Made by a program: the position numbers and the translations under genes
Assembly: GCF_905171765.1 (NCBI RefSeq)
Contig: NC_053397.1
Coordinates: 4,978,946 to 5,042,945, forward strand
DNA length: 64,000 nucleotides
Direction of reading: 5' to 3'
From: Bufo bufo
Lineage: Eukaryota; Chordata; Amphibia; Anura; Bufonidae
Notes under the pieces: generated by a model
What the model was told of the DNA's origin: nothing
What the model saw: only the letters and a program-made list of their open reading frames with translations
Database searches by the model: none
Shown here: one piece after another, positions 36,405 to 47,564 of the stretch
Numbering within the stretch: the stretch's first letter is position 1
How the letters are laid out: each line of letters starts with the position of its first letter

Positions 36405-36521
36405 CTCTACAGAGACAAGAGTAATCTGTTCGAAGTGAAGCAGAACGTCCCCCGCAAGCTGGTGGAGAAAGTGGCGGGCGACATCGAGACCCTCCTCGCC
36501 AAAAAAGTGAGAGCTCTGAAG
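36405..36521 (+). CDS. cacna2d2: cacna2d2-like exon 3 (calcium channel alpha-2/delta-2)
   Basis: A 117-bp, 39-codon exon in phase 0 at both ends, with acceptor cttgcag and donor gtgaga at 36522. It starts [12 protein letters not shown] and contains [14 protein letters not shown], then KKVRALK. The order [27 protein letters not shown] is the CACNA2D2 pattern. CACNA2D1 and CACNA2D3 differ strongly here: D1 has QLVEIAARDIEKLL and D3 lacks the block. The segment lies in the extracellular alpha-2 part before the VWA-associated domain. Coding sequence is intact. Confidence 0.95.
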
Positions 36522-37242
36522 GTGAGAATGGAGCCAGGGGCCCTTCTGGGGCCCTTCTGTGGGTCTTACCTCTTGTTCTGCTTGATATACTGTCAGAGCC
36601 CCGCCCACAGCTTTAAGAAATGTACAAAGGGGTGTGGCCGTGACAACTGATCGCGGGTCATTTATAATGATGCAGGAAACGCTGTCAATTTATAATCATC
36701 CAGCTCTCATTTATTTAACGTGTTTAGCGGTTTCACTTTTCAGCCACATTCAGATGCGCATTATTGGGAGAACAAGAAAAATTGTGCCACCAGAAAGTCA
36801 CTTTTTAGTAATGAGCCCCATGTTTGAATCGGTTTTCTGGTGGTTTCTGTCTGTTTTTGTTTTTTTGCACAGTTTTAAAAAATTATGACAAAAAAGATGA
36901 AAGCCAAAAAGAACTGTAACTCCTATAAAAACGCAGAGCGGACCCGGTGGAGGCGGTACCTGAGCGGTCTGCTCATGGCGGGTTCTTTTCACAGTGGTAA
37001 CACACGGCTGATGTAGAATGACGCACGTCCAGGACTGACCGCGTTAATGACTTCTGAGTTTTGTTTGGGAGCATTAAGAACGATTCAATTACAGGATTTG
37101 TGGAGAATGATGTAATAAGTGTCGATAAGCCGGTGCATGGCGAACCTCCGAGAGCGATATATCTAAGCCGCCATCTATAGACACCGCAACGTGAACATAA
37201 GTGTGAAATAGAATCGCAGAAGAGGAGCCGATAACAACTGAG
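36522..37242 (+). other. 5' end of intron 3, non-array
   Basis: Begins with the exon 3 donor. Unique AT-rich sequence with no recognised element. The small frames on both strands extend from the exon or are random. Confidence 0.55.
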
Positions 37243-40200
37243 ATAGAGGCCTCCTCCCCCGGCCTGACACGGCTGATAACAGGGAGCAATAGACTGTATT
37301 CTCCTGCCCTACAGTCATCCTCTCCCCTGAAATGGCTGATAACAGGGAGCAATAGACTGTATTCTCCTGTCCTACAGTCATCCTCTCCTCTGAAATGGCT
37401 GATAACAGGGGCAATAGACTGTATTCTCCTGTCCTACAGTCATCCTCCCCCGGCCTGACACGGCTGATAACAGGGAGCAATAGACTGTATTCTCCTGCCC
37501 TACAGTCATCCTCCCCCCTGAAATGGCTGATAACAGGGAGCAATAGACTGTATTCTCCTGTCCTACAGTCATCCTCTCCTCTGAAATGGCTGATAACAGG
37601 GGCAATAGACTGTATTCTCCTGTCCTACAGTCATCCTCCCCCGGCCTGACACGGCTGATAACAGGGAGCAATAGACTGTATTCTCCTGCCCTACAGTCAT
37701 CCTCCCCCCTGAAATGGCTGATAACAGGGAGCAATAGACTGTATTCTCCTGTCCTACAGTCATCCTCTCCTCTGAAATGGCTGATAACAGGGGTAATAGA
37801 CTGTATTCTCCTGTCCTACAGTCATCCTCTCCCCTGAAATGTCTGATAACAGGGAGCAATAGACTGTATTCTCCTGTCCTACAGTCATCCTCTCCCCTGA
37901 AATGGCTGATAACAGGGGCAATAGATTGTATTCTCCTGTCCTACAGTCATCCTCTCCCCTGAAATGTCTGATAACAGGGGGCAATAGACTGTATTCTCCT
38001 GTCCTACAGTCATCCTCTCCCCTGAAATGGCTGATAACTGGGAGCAATAGACTGTATTCTCCTGTCCTACAGTCATCCTCTCCCCTGAAATGGCTGATAA
38101 CAGGGGGCAATAGACTGTATTCTCCTGTCCTACAGTCATCCTCTCCCCTGAAATGGCTGATAACAGGGGGCAATAGATTGTATTCTCCTGTCCTACAGTC
38201 ATCCTCTCCCCTGAAATGGCTGATAACAGATGGCAATAGACTGTATTCTCCTGTCCTACAGTCATCCTCTCCCTGAAATGGCTGATAACAGGGGGCAATA
38301 GACTGTATTCTCCTGTCCTACAGTCATCCTCTCCTCTGAAATGGCTGATAACAGGGGTAATAGATTGTATTCTCCTGTCCTACAGTCATCCTCTCCCCTG
38401 AAATGTCTGATAACAAGGGGCAATAGACTGTATTCTCCTGTCCTACAGTCATCCTCTCCCCTGAAATGGCTGATAACAGGGGGCAATAGACTGTATTCTC
38501 CTGTCCTACAGTCATCCTCTCCCTGAAATGGCTGATAACAGGGAGCAATAGACTGTATTCTCCTGTCCTACAGTCATCCTCTCCCCTGAAATGGCTGATA
38601 ACAGGGGGCAATAGACTGTATTCTCCTGTCCTACAGTCATCCTCTCCCCTGAAATGGCTGATAACAGATGGCAATAGACTGTATTCTCCTGTCCTACAGT
38701 CATCCTACCCCTGTAATGGCTGATAACAGGAAGCAATAGACTGTATTCTCCTGTCCTACAGTCATCCTCCCCCCTGAAATGGCTGATAACAGGGGGCAAT
38801 AGATTGTATTCTCCTCTCCTACAGTCATCCTCTCCCCTGAAATGGCTGATAACAGGAAGCAATAGACTGTATTCTCCTGTCCTACAGTCATCCTCTCCCC
38901 TGAAATGGCTGATAACAGGGGGCAATAGACTGTATTCTCCTGTCCTACAGTCATCCTCTCCCCTGAAATGGCTGATAACAGGGGGCAATAGACTGTATTC
39001 TCCTGTCCTACAATCGTCCTCTCCCCTGAAATGGCTGATAACAGGGGGCAATAGACTGTATTCTCCTGTCCTACAGTCATCCTCTCCTCTGAAATGGCTG
39101 ATAACAGGGGGCAATAGACTGTATTCTCCTGTCCTACAGTCATCCTCTCCCCTGAAATGGCTGATATCAGGGGGCAATAGACTGTATTCTCCTGTCCTAC
39201 AGTCATCCTCCCCCCTGAAATGGCTGATAACAGGGGGCAATAGATTGTATTCTCCTCTCCTACAGTCATCCTCTCCCCTGAAATGGCTGATAACAGGAAG
39301 CAATAGACTGTATTCTCCTGTCCTACAGTCATCCTCTCCCCTGAAATGGCTGATAACAGGGGGCAATAGACTGTATTCTCCTGTCCTACAGTCATCCTCT
39401 CCCCTGAAATGGCTGATAACAGGGGGCAATAGACTGTATTCTCCTGTCCTACAGTCATCCTCTCCTCTGAAATGGCTGATAACAGGGGGCAATAGACTGT
39501 ATTCTCCTGTCCTACAATCGTCCTCTCCCCTGAAATGGCTGATAACAGGGGGCAATAGACTGTATTCTCCTGTCCTACAGTCGTCCTCTCCCCTATAATG
39601 GCTGATATCAGGGGGCAGTAGACTGTATTCTCCTGTCCTACAGTCATCCTCTCCTCTGAAATGGCTGATAACAGGGGGCAATAGACTGTATTCTCCTGTC
39701 CTACAATCGTCCTCTCCCCTGAAATGGCTGATAACAGGGGGCAATAGACTGTATTCTCCTGTCCTACAGTCGTCCTCTCCCCTATAATGGCTGATATCAG
39801 GGGGCAGTAGACTGTATTCTCCTGTCCTACAGTCATCCTCTCTCCTGAAATGTCTGATAACAGGGGGCAATAGACTGTATTCTCCTGTCCTACAGTCATC
39901 CTCTCCCCGGCCTGAAATGGCTGATAACAGGGGGCAATAGACTGTATTCTCCTGTCCTTCAGTCATCCTCTCCCCTGAAATGGCTGATAACAGGGGGCAA
40001 TAGACTGTATTCTCCTGTCCTACAGTCATCCTCTCCCCTGAAATGGCTGATAACAGGGAGCAATAGACGGTATTCTCCTGTCCTACAGTCATCCTCTCCC
40101 CTGAAATGGCTGATAACAGGGGGCAATAGACTGTATTCTCCTGTCCTACAGTCATCCTCTCCCCTGAAATGGCTGATAACAGGGAGCAATAGACTGTATT

Positions 40201-40886
40201 CTCCTGTCCTACAATCATCCTCTCCCCTGAAATGGCTGATAACAGGGGCAATAGACTGTATTCTCCTGTCCTACAGTCATCCTCTCCCCTGAAATGGCTG
40301 ATAACAGGGGGCAATAGATTGTATTCTCCTCTCCTACAGTCATCCTCTCCCCTGAAATGGCTGATAACAGGGGGCAATAGACTGTATTCTCCTGTCCTAC
40401 AGTCATCCTCTCCCCTGAAATGGCTGATAACAGGGAGCAATAGACTGTATTCTCCTGTCCTACAATCATCCTCTCCCCTGAAATGGCTGATAACAGGGGC
40501 AATAGACTGTATTCTCCTGTCCTACAGTCATCCTCTCCCCTGAAATGGCTGATAACAGGGGGCAATAGATTGTATTCTCCTCTCCTACAGTCATCCTCTC
40601 CCCTGAAATGGCTGATAACAGGAAGCAATAGATTGTATTCTCCTGTCCTACAGTCATCCTCTCCCCTGAAATGGCTGATAACAGGGGGCAATAGACTGTA
40701 TTCTCCTGTCCTACAGTCATCCTCTCCCCTGAAATGGCTGATAACAGGGGGCAATAGACTGTATTCTCCTGTCCTACAGTCATCCTCTCCTCTGAAATGG
40801 CTGATAACAGGGGGCAATAGACTGTATTCTCCTGTCCTACAGTCGTCCTCTCCCCTATAATGGCTGATAACAGGGGGCAATAGACG
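37243..40886. repeat. 63-bp minisatellite with higher-order structure
   Basis: About 58 copies of a unit near 63 bp: ctgaaatggctgataacagg, gggcaatagactgtattctc, ctgtcctacagtcatcctct and ccc. In the first part, three-unit blocks of 191 bp recur (frame starts at 37395, 37586 and 37777), one unit of each carrying ggcctgacacgg. Later, a variant with ttgtattctcctctcc recurs 441 bp apart (38806, 39247) and 251 bp apart (40320, 40571). The 642-codon - strand frame (38512-40440) is a product of the 63-bp period. Confidence 0.97.
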
Positions 40887-41789
40887 TGTACAGGTGTTGT
40901 CTCTCTCATACATGTGTGTTGTATTTTTTCCTGTCGCAGTTTTCACGTTTCCCTCAGATTCTCCGGTTTCCTCTCCGGTCGTTCGTCCGTGTGACGTTTT
41001 CTTTTCTCATTACTTTTCTAATGGAACGCAGCGAGACCAAACGGACCATGAAATATGGCAGCGAAAGGTCTGAAAGCGGCGTCCTCCGTTTTCTGGAGGG
41101 CTCCCGCTCCTGTCATGTGCTCAGTTTTGCCCGGAGTGTTCCTTTCAGAATCGTGTCCTGCTTGCTGTTCATCAGTTCTTCCTGTAGAACCACAAGTCCC
41201 AGGTCGGCTGCCTGTGAACAGTTTCACTAGGACTCTTCCCATCATGTCGGAGGGGCCCTTTTTTCTTCCGTGGCAGTGTCAGCTGGGTTGCTTCATCTGT
41301 ATATACTGGCGCTGCTGTGTGAGTGCGGCGGATCGTTAGGGATCGGCGTTGGGTCAGGTATTTTTCCGCGCCTCATTAGTTGCGGCGCCCGTCCTGTCCT
41401 GGCGGCCTCTGATCTCCATCACCCGGAGCCGACAGGTTTAATTGGATTAAAAATGCAGCAGTTAAGCAGATGAGCTAACGAAGACGTTAATCGCCAGGCG
41501 GGGGAGGGGTTGACGTATGCGTGGCAGAGGGAGCTGGCGATCGTTAGCGGGATGTCAGCAGAATTGGCGCAGCCGCCGCCGGACGTGCTGTGCACACGAC
41601 TGCGCATTTTACTGGCATGGTTAAGGGATAGTCACATATTCCGCACTCAGGATCGCGGCGGTGAATGCGGCTTTTCAGGAAATGGACGTACAGGACTGGA
41701 TACAGGCTGCCTCGTAGCAGCCAATCGGAATCCAGTTTTCTAGCAGAGATCTTTCCTGAGTCCCACCTTGAGTTGGTGCCCAGATGTCC
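40887..41789. other. Non-array intron 3 sequence
   Basis: Unique sequence without recognised elements. A pair of frames at 40886-41339 on opposite strands shows no known domain. Confidence 0.5.
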
Positions 41790-41948
41790 CTATGACAACC
41801 CTTCCTGCCCCAGGCTCTGACCGCTCAGTGGTGTTATAGGGAGACTGTTCCTCGCAGCAGTCGTCGGTCTCGGATTGTTTGTATGAGGCCACGTCTCCCT
41901 ATGACAACACTGAGCTGTCAGAGCCCAGGGCAGGAAGAGTTGTCAGAG
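41790..41948. repeat. Fold-back element with 55-nt arms
   Basis: Arms 41790-41844 (ctatgacaacccttcctgcc at the left) and 41894-41948 are reverse complements at roughly 85 percent of positions, separated by 49 nt. The inner ends are tatagggaga and tctccctatg. No target duplication is obvious. It is probably a decayed MITE or a hairpin element. Confidence 0.75.
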
Positions 41949-42519
41949 TGACGCTGCTGCAGATGATCATCTTGGTCCCAGATAATAATCACTGATGTCT
42001 GTGAGTTTCAGGTCCGCCGTCGTCGGTGACAGTCTGTGTTGTCAGCATTCCGCAGGTGAATGGCGGGGACATTTGGACACCCCCAGGTGAATGACGGGGA
42101 CCCCCCGGCGCAGACTGATGGCTCTCGTGCAGCAGTTTTACTCAGCGCCACTAAATCCTTTCTAAACTCCAGAGGCGGAGAGTTCAGCAAATCCTCTCAG
42201 GTTTAATCTGCGCGGGTAATTAATAATGACAATGCCGCCCCTCCCCCGCCTCGCTAATTACCCGTTAGTAGCTTTGTTTTAATTATAATTTTAATTCTTC
42301 AAATCCAGATGCGTTTTATTTATTTGTGTTGTTTGTAGTGGAGCAGGCGGGGGACAGATACAGCCACGCGGCGAGCGCCACCGCCGACCGCTCCGCTCCC
42401 GCTTTCATTCTTTTTCTGTAGATTTTTTAAAAAAAAATATTCTACCGGTATTTAATTTTAAAGGGCCAGCATCTTATGTAAATGAGGCCTAATCACTGCA
42501 ACAAAAAGTTCTGCTAATC
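41949..42519. other. Non-array intron 3 sequence with AT-rich homeodomain-like patch
   Basis: Unique sequence. At 42213-42300 there are several ATTA/TAAT sites (gtaattaataatgac, gctaattacccgtta, ttaattataattttaatt). No exon was recognised. Confidence 0.5.
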
Positions 42520-42820
42520 TACTGACTTGTATTTTATTTCCTCACTGTTTCCAAATCCTCTGCTTGTTGTCAGTGAATAAGAAGTTTCTTATTTAGTTAC
42601 ATCCAGCGCCCATAGTAACTTAATAATTCTCACAGCTGAGCATTTGTTGCAGTTGTGTCCAGTCTAAACATTCCTCTGTGGACTCCAGACTGATACCTTT
42701 TACCTGCACTGATACATTGTAACAGTCTGTCAGCACAGCGGAGAGATTTGTTCTGCTGAGGTGTCTAGTTCTCAGAGGATTGTATAGACTGGATGCAAGT
42801 GTAACAAACCCTCAGCTGTG
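42520..42820 (+). repeat. Dispersed frog repeat (gatacattgtaaca family), long copy
   Basis: The longest copy in the window. Landmarks in order are cctctgcttgttgtcagtga, cagctgagcatttgttgc, tgtgtccagtctaaac, ggactccagactgatac, cactgatacattgtaaca, ggatgcaagtgtaacaaacc and ctcagctgtg. It is followed immediately by the PIF/Harbinger-like MITE, which appears to have inserted at its 3' boundary (TAA at 42821). Confidence 0.75.
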
Positions 42821-42823
42821 TAA

Positions 42824-43248
42824 GGCTACTTTCACACTAGCGTTGTTGCTGGATCCGGCAGGTACCAGCAAAAACGCGTCCGTTACTGATAATACAACCG
42901 TCTGCGTCCGTTCTGAACCGATGCGGTTGTATTATCTGTAACATGGCCAAGACTGTTCCGTCATGAACTCCATTGAAAGTCAATGAAGGACGGATCCGTT
43001 TTCTATTGTGTCAGAAAACAGATCCGTCCCCATTGACTTGCATTGTGGGTCATGACGGATCCGTCTTGCTCCGCAGCGCGTTGCTCTCCAGTATGATAAC
43101 GAAACAGAATGCATTTTGGAGCGCTCCGTTCTGTTCAGTTACATTTTGTCCCCATTAACAATGGGGACAAAACTGAAGCGTTTTTCTCCGGTATTGAGAC
43201 GGACGGATCTCAATACCGGAAAATAGAAACGCTAGTGTGAAAGTAGCC
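42824..43248. mobile_element. PIF/Harbinger-like MITE, intact ends and TAA duplication
   Basis: A 425-bp element with perfect 22-bp terminal inverted repeats (ggctactttcacactagcg tt at the left; aacgctagtgtgaaagtagcc at the right). It is flanked by TAA at 42821-42823 and 43249-43251, a 3-bp duplication typical of PIF/Harbinger. It is rich in ggatccg and cggatcc motifs and imperfect internal inverted repeats. No transposase is encoded. A right-end fragment of the same family lies at 35612-35659. Confidence 0.9.
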
Positions 43249-43251
43249 TAA

Positions 43252-43679
43252 GGTGTTAGGTCGGGATAGTTTTCTGCACCTAAATGTAATATCTAAGCTG
43301 AGGGTTTGTTACATCCTAGACTCCAGATTGATACATTTTATGTGCACTGATACATTGTAACAAATCTGGACAGGAGAGAATTGTCTACACTGGATACATA
43401 GTAACAGATCTTCAGGTACGCGAAGTGTTAGGTGTCTGCAGGTTTTCAGGCCTTGAATATAAACCAAGATGCTTCTGATTACTGACAGCAAGCAGAGGCA
43501 TAGGTCATAGTGAGGAGGTGAAACACAAGTGGTTTTAGGGGGGATACACTGTACCCCCTGTATCCAAGTCCTAGACCCAGTGACCTCATTGCCATTTTTC
43601 CACTTCCCAGAAAATGTAATTTCTCCATAGAGACTCTGAGTTGTATAGGCCGTGATGGCTCCTCGGGGGTGGGGCATTT
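43252..43679. repeat. Dispersed frog repeat (gatacattgtaaca family) and flank
   Basis: Continues the same repeat family after the MITE: gctgagggtttgttacatcc, tagactccagattgatac, cactgatacattgtaaca, ctggatacatagtaaca, and actgacagcaagcagaggca in reverse at 43477-43500. The reverse landmark suggests a second copy in the opposite orientation. The remainder to 43679 is unique. Confidence 0.65.
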
Positions 43680-44135
43680 CTGTGTCCAGTTACATTGTAT
43701 CTCCTCGTGTTTTCCCCTCCTCTGGCATTTGGAAGCTCTGTCTCCAGTTACATTGTATCTCCTCATGGTTCCTCCCCTCCTCGGGGGTGGGGCAGCTCTG
43801 TCTCCAGTTATATTGTATCTCCTCATGGTTCCTCCCCTCCTCGGGGGTGGGGCAGCTCTGTGTCCAGTTATATTGTATCTCCTCATGGTTCCTCCCCTCC
43901 TCGGGGGTGGGGCAGCTCTGTGTCCAGTTACATTGTATCTCCTCGTGTTTTCCCCTCCTCTGGCATTTGGAAGCTCTGTGTCCAGTTACATTGTATCTCC
44001 TCATGGTTCCTCCCCTCCTCGGGGGTGGGGCAGCTCTGTGTCCAGTTACATTGTATCTCCTCATGGTTCCTCCTCGGGGGTGGGGCAGCTCTGTGTCCAG
44101 TTACATTGTATCTCCTAGTGGTTCCTCCCCTTCAT
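43680..44135. repeat. 60-bp minisatellite, two unit types
   Basis: Seven to eight copies of a 60-bp unit containing ctctgtgtccagttacattg, tatctcctcatgg and ttcctcccctcctcggggg. Two units instead carry tgttttcccctcctctggca plus tttggaag and lie about 240 bp apart, suggesting a four-unit block that was duplicated. Frames of up to 177 codons on both strands reflect the 60-bp period. Confidence 0.95.
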
Positions 44136-45738
44136 TTCGTTATTTTCACTTTTTTTTATTTTTTTATCCTTTCTTGCAGCCATGAATCCCATCATCCGGC
44201 TTCCAGATAGGTGATGGATGCTGGCAGCGCTCCCGGTGGAGGATGGGGGTCATCCCTTGCACATGTTAATGGCTTTACTGGTGTAATTAGTTGGCTCAGT
44301 GAAGGACCAGCTCCTAATTCCCCCCCCCCCCCATTCTTATGGCTGGTCCCCCTCCTCCGCCCCCATTATTGTGCACTAGACGTTCCGGTGCCGTGGAGGG
44401 TGAATTGATGCTCTGAGGGACAATTAGGGGTGAACGCTGCCGTCAGGGCATTTCTGCTCCAAATGCTTCTAGTTCCGGCTGATTGCCGCCCCCTCCTCTC
44501 CCCTGCCGCCTGCTATTAGTCTGCCCCATGGAGGGTGAACCACAGTGCCCAGTGATTGGTGCTCTGCTTCCAGCTGGATGATGGGTATAGTAGTAGTAGA
44601 TTATAGCATGGTGTAGTCCAGTATTATCTGTAGTGCTTCTGCGGCTTCACATGGACCATAGACGTGACCTCCATCAGCCCGCCACCTCCCTGGGGCTGTG
44701 ACGGAGGTCTGAGGCAGCTTGTGGGAGAATGAGCCCCCTACGTGTTGGATCTGATGGGGCTTCACCTCCTTTGCCATCTGGCGGTGCGGTCGATGTCCTA
44801 CACATGGAGTCGCGAGGTTCTGAGCGGCTCGGACCGGTCCGTTCTTATCCCTATATCTGGAGTTCATTGTATCCTCCTGTAATAAGGACCTGGAGGTCTG
44901 TGTCTCTTACAGAGAGCGAAAACTCCCATCATCTCATCAGTTGTTCTCTGTGACCCTTACCCAGCATTTAGCGGTCTGGTTAGATTCCGGAGGTGAACAG
45001 CGGGTTGGCGCGGGCGGCGTCTCTGCGCGGTTGGTCTGCGCTCTTACATGGGGTAGTCGGTATGAAGCTGATAACACGTCCCTGCCGGCTGCCAACTTAT
45101 CTCTTTGCCAAATGCTCGTCTCTCTGGGAGTGCGGGCACTAGACGTGGCAGACGCGGGAGGAGGGCACCTTTCCATGGGTTTACCCACAATACCGTCTGC
45201 TGCAGCGGTGACCGAGATTGTGTCTGTGTCAACACCATCTGCTGTGGCATCCTGACGAGAGCGATGGTGGGGGGGGGTCCTCCGACCGCCGGAGATGGGA
45301 CCGGATACATGGAGAGATGGGGGGCACTTACAGGCCACAAATGTCATCACCCGGTCATTTGTACCACAGGGAGGTTGGTGGTGGTGACAATAAGTGGAGT
45401 AGTAGTAGTCGTGTGATGTCCAGATGAGTCAGGTGACTGAATGTGGAGAGTGCGGCAGAAGGGTAGAGAATGGGGAAGACACTGAGGTGTCTGATAGCAG
45501 CGGTGGGCGTGAGCTCATAATCGCAGTGTGGATGACTCTACCTGACTGGGTGTTTTATTTTCTCGCCATTTTTAATATTTCTGTTTGTAGTCAGTGAATG
45601 AGAGCAGGGTTTCCATTCAAAGGCAGTAAGCCTGTAGGCGGCTTGTCCTGGTTTCCACTGACAATTGTATCCAGTGTAGACAATGAGCCAAACTGCCAGG
45701 ACTCCAGGAGGATACATTGTAGCAAACCTGCATGGGGG
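44136..45738. other. Non-array intron 3 sequence
   Basis: Unique sequence with a C-rich run at 44318-44333. A partial gatacattgtaaca-family copy at 45585-45725 (gtttgtagtcagtgaatg to gatacattgtagcaaacc) directly abuts the next array. Overlapping frames of 60-137 codons at 44940-45420 on both strands have no known domain. Confidence 0.5.
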
Positions 45739-47275
45739 GCAGACATGGAGCGGGAGGGGGGGGGCAGGAGCAGCCATATTGGGGGGCAGACATGGAGTGG
45801 GGGTGGCAGGAGCAGCCATATTGGGGGGCAGACATGGAGTGGGGGGCAGGAGCAGCCATATTGGGGGGCAGACATGGGGTGGAGGGGAGACATGGAGCAC
45901 GGGGGCAGGAGCAGCCATATTGGGGGGGGCAGACATGGGGCGGAGGGGAGACATGGAGCACGGGGGCAGGAGCAGCCATATTGGGGGGCAGACATGGAGC
46001 GGGGGGGGGGCAGGAGCAGCCATATTGGGGGGCAGACATGGAGTGGGGGGGGGCAGGAGCAGCCATATTGGGGGGCAGACATGGAGTGGGGGGGCAGGAG
46101 CAGCCATATTGGGGGGCAGACATGGAGTGGGGGGCAGGAGCAGCCATATTGGGGGGCAGACATGGGGCGGAGGGGAGACATGGAGCACGGGGGCAGGAGC
46201 AGCCATATTGGGGGGGCAGACATGGAGCGGGGGGGCAGACGTGGAGTGGGGGGCGGGAGCAGCCATATTGGGGGGCAGACGTGGAGTGGGGGGCGGGAGC
46301 AGCCATATTGGGGGGCAGACATTGAGTGGGGGGGGCAGGAGCAGCCATATTGGGGGGCAGACATGGAGTGGGGGGCAGGAGCAGCCATATTGGGGGGCAG
46401 ACATGGGGCGGAGGGGAGACATGGAGCACGGGGGCAGGAGTAGCCATATTGGGGGGGGGGGCAGGAGCAGCCATATTGGGGGGGCAGACATGGAGCGGGG
46501 GGGCAGACATGGAGTGGGGGGGGGCAGGAGCAGCCATATTGGGGGGCAGACATGGAGTGGGGGGGCAGGAGCAGCCATATTGGGGGGCAGACATGGAGTG
46601 GGGGGGGGGCAGGAGCAGCCATATTGGGGGGCAGACATGGAGTGGGGGGCAGGAGCAGCCATATTGGGGGGCAGACATGGGGCGGAGGGGAGACATGGAG
46701 CACGGGGGCAGGAGCAGCCATATTGGGGGGGGCAGGAGCAGCCATATTGGGGGGGCAGACATGGAGCGGGGGGGGGGCAGACGAGGAGTGGGGGGCGGGA
46801 GCAGCCATATTGGGGGGCAGACATGGAGCGGGGGGCAGGAGCAGCCATATTGGGGGGCTGACATGAAGCGGGGGGCAGACGTGGAGTGGGGGGCAGGAGC
46901 AGCCATATTGGGGGGCAGACATAGAGCGGGAGCAGCCATAGTGGGTGGCAGACATGGAGCGGGGGGGCGGGAGCAGCCATCTTGGGGGGCAGACATGGAG
47001 CGGGGGGCGGGAGCAGCCATATTTGGGGGCAGACATGAAGCGGGGGCAGGAGCAGCCATATTGGGGGGCAGACATAGATCGGGAGCAGCCATATTGGGGG
47101 GCAGACATGGAGCGGGGGGCGGGAGCAGCCATATTGGGGGGCTAACATGAAGCGGGGGCAGACATGAAGCGGGGGGCAGGAGTAGCCATATTGGGGGGCA
47201 GACATAGATCGGGAGCAGCCATATTGGGGGGCTGACATGGAGCGGGAGCAGCCATATTGGGGGGCTGACATGGTG
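45739..47275 (+). repeat. G-rich ~40-bp minisatellite with YY1-like motif
   Basis: About 35 copies of a 39-45-bp unit: ggggggcagacatggagtgg, ggggcaggagcagccatatt. G-run length varies from 5 to 12. Each unit has gcagccatattgg, matching the YY1 pattern GCCATNTTG. A longer variant with ggggcggaggggagacatg plus gagcacgggggc recurs five times. All six frames stay open for hundreds of codons (up to 602 on the - strand), which indicates low complexity, not genes. Confidence 0.95.
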
Positions 47276-47564
47276 CAGGGGAGCTCAATGTTGCTGCCGC
47301 TTTTCACCTCTGTTTTCGGCCTTCGCTTCTTGGTTATTTTTTCCATGATGCAGCAGCAGAGGATTCTGGGAGTTATGTATATGAGATAATGGTAGAGGGA
47401 GCCCCTGTGGGGGGCTGAGTGCTGCCAATCACTGTATGTACTGTGTCACCCGAGGAGGGGTTAACATGTCATCAGCAATCTGCACAGAGGCGCTGTTAAC
47501 CCTCCGAATGCCAGGCGTCCCCGAAACATGAGGGCGCAGTGCAGACAGAGCTAGTGTGCACCCC
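47276..47564. other. Short non-array intron 3 sequence
   Basis: Unique sequence between two arrays. Nothing was recognised beyond a ctgggagttatg scrap near 47367. Confidence 0.5.

Noticed and set aside
38512..40440. 642-codon open frame on the - strand
   Set aside because: It consists entirely of the 63-bp minisatellite, whose period is a multiple of three. Other frames and the + strand are open too, and there is no domain.
45760..47260. SRF CArG boxes (ccatattgg)
   Set aside because: CArG needs six A/T bases between CC and GG; here there are five.
45538..47346. 602-codon - strand frame and several overlapping frames, Pro/Cys-rich
   Set aside because: Generated by the G-rich array; all six frames are open over the same stretch.
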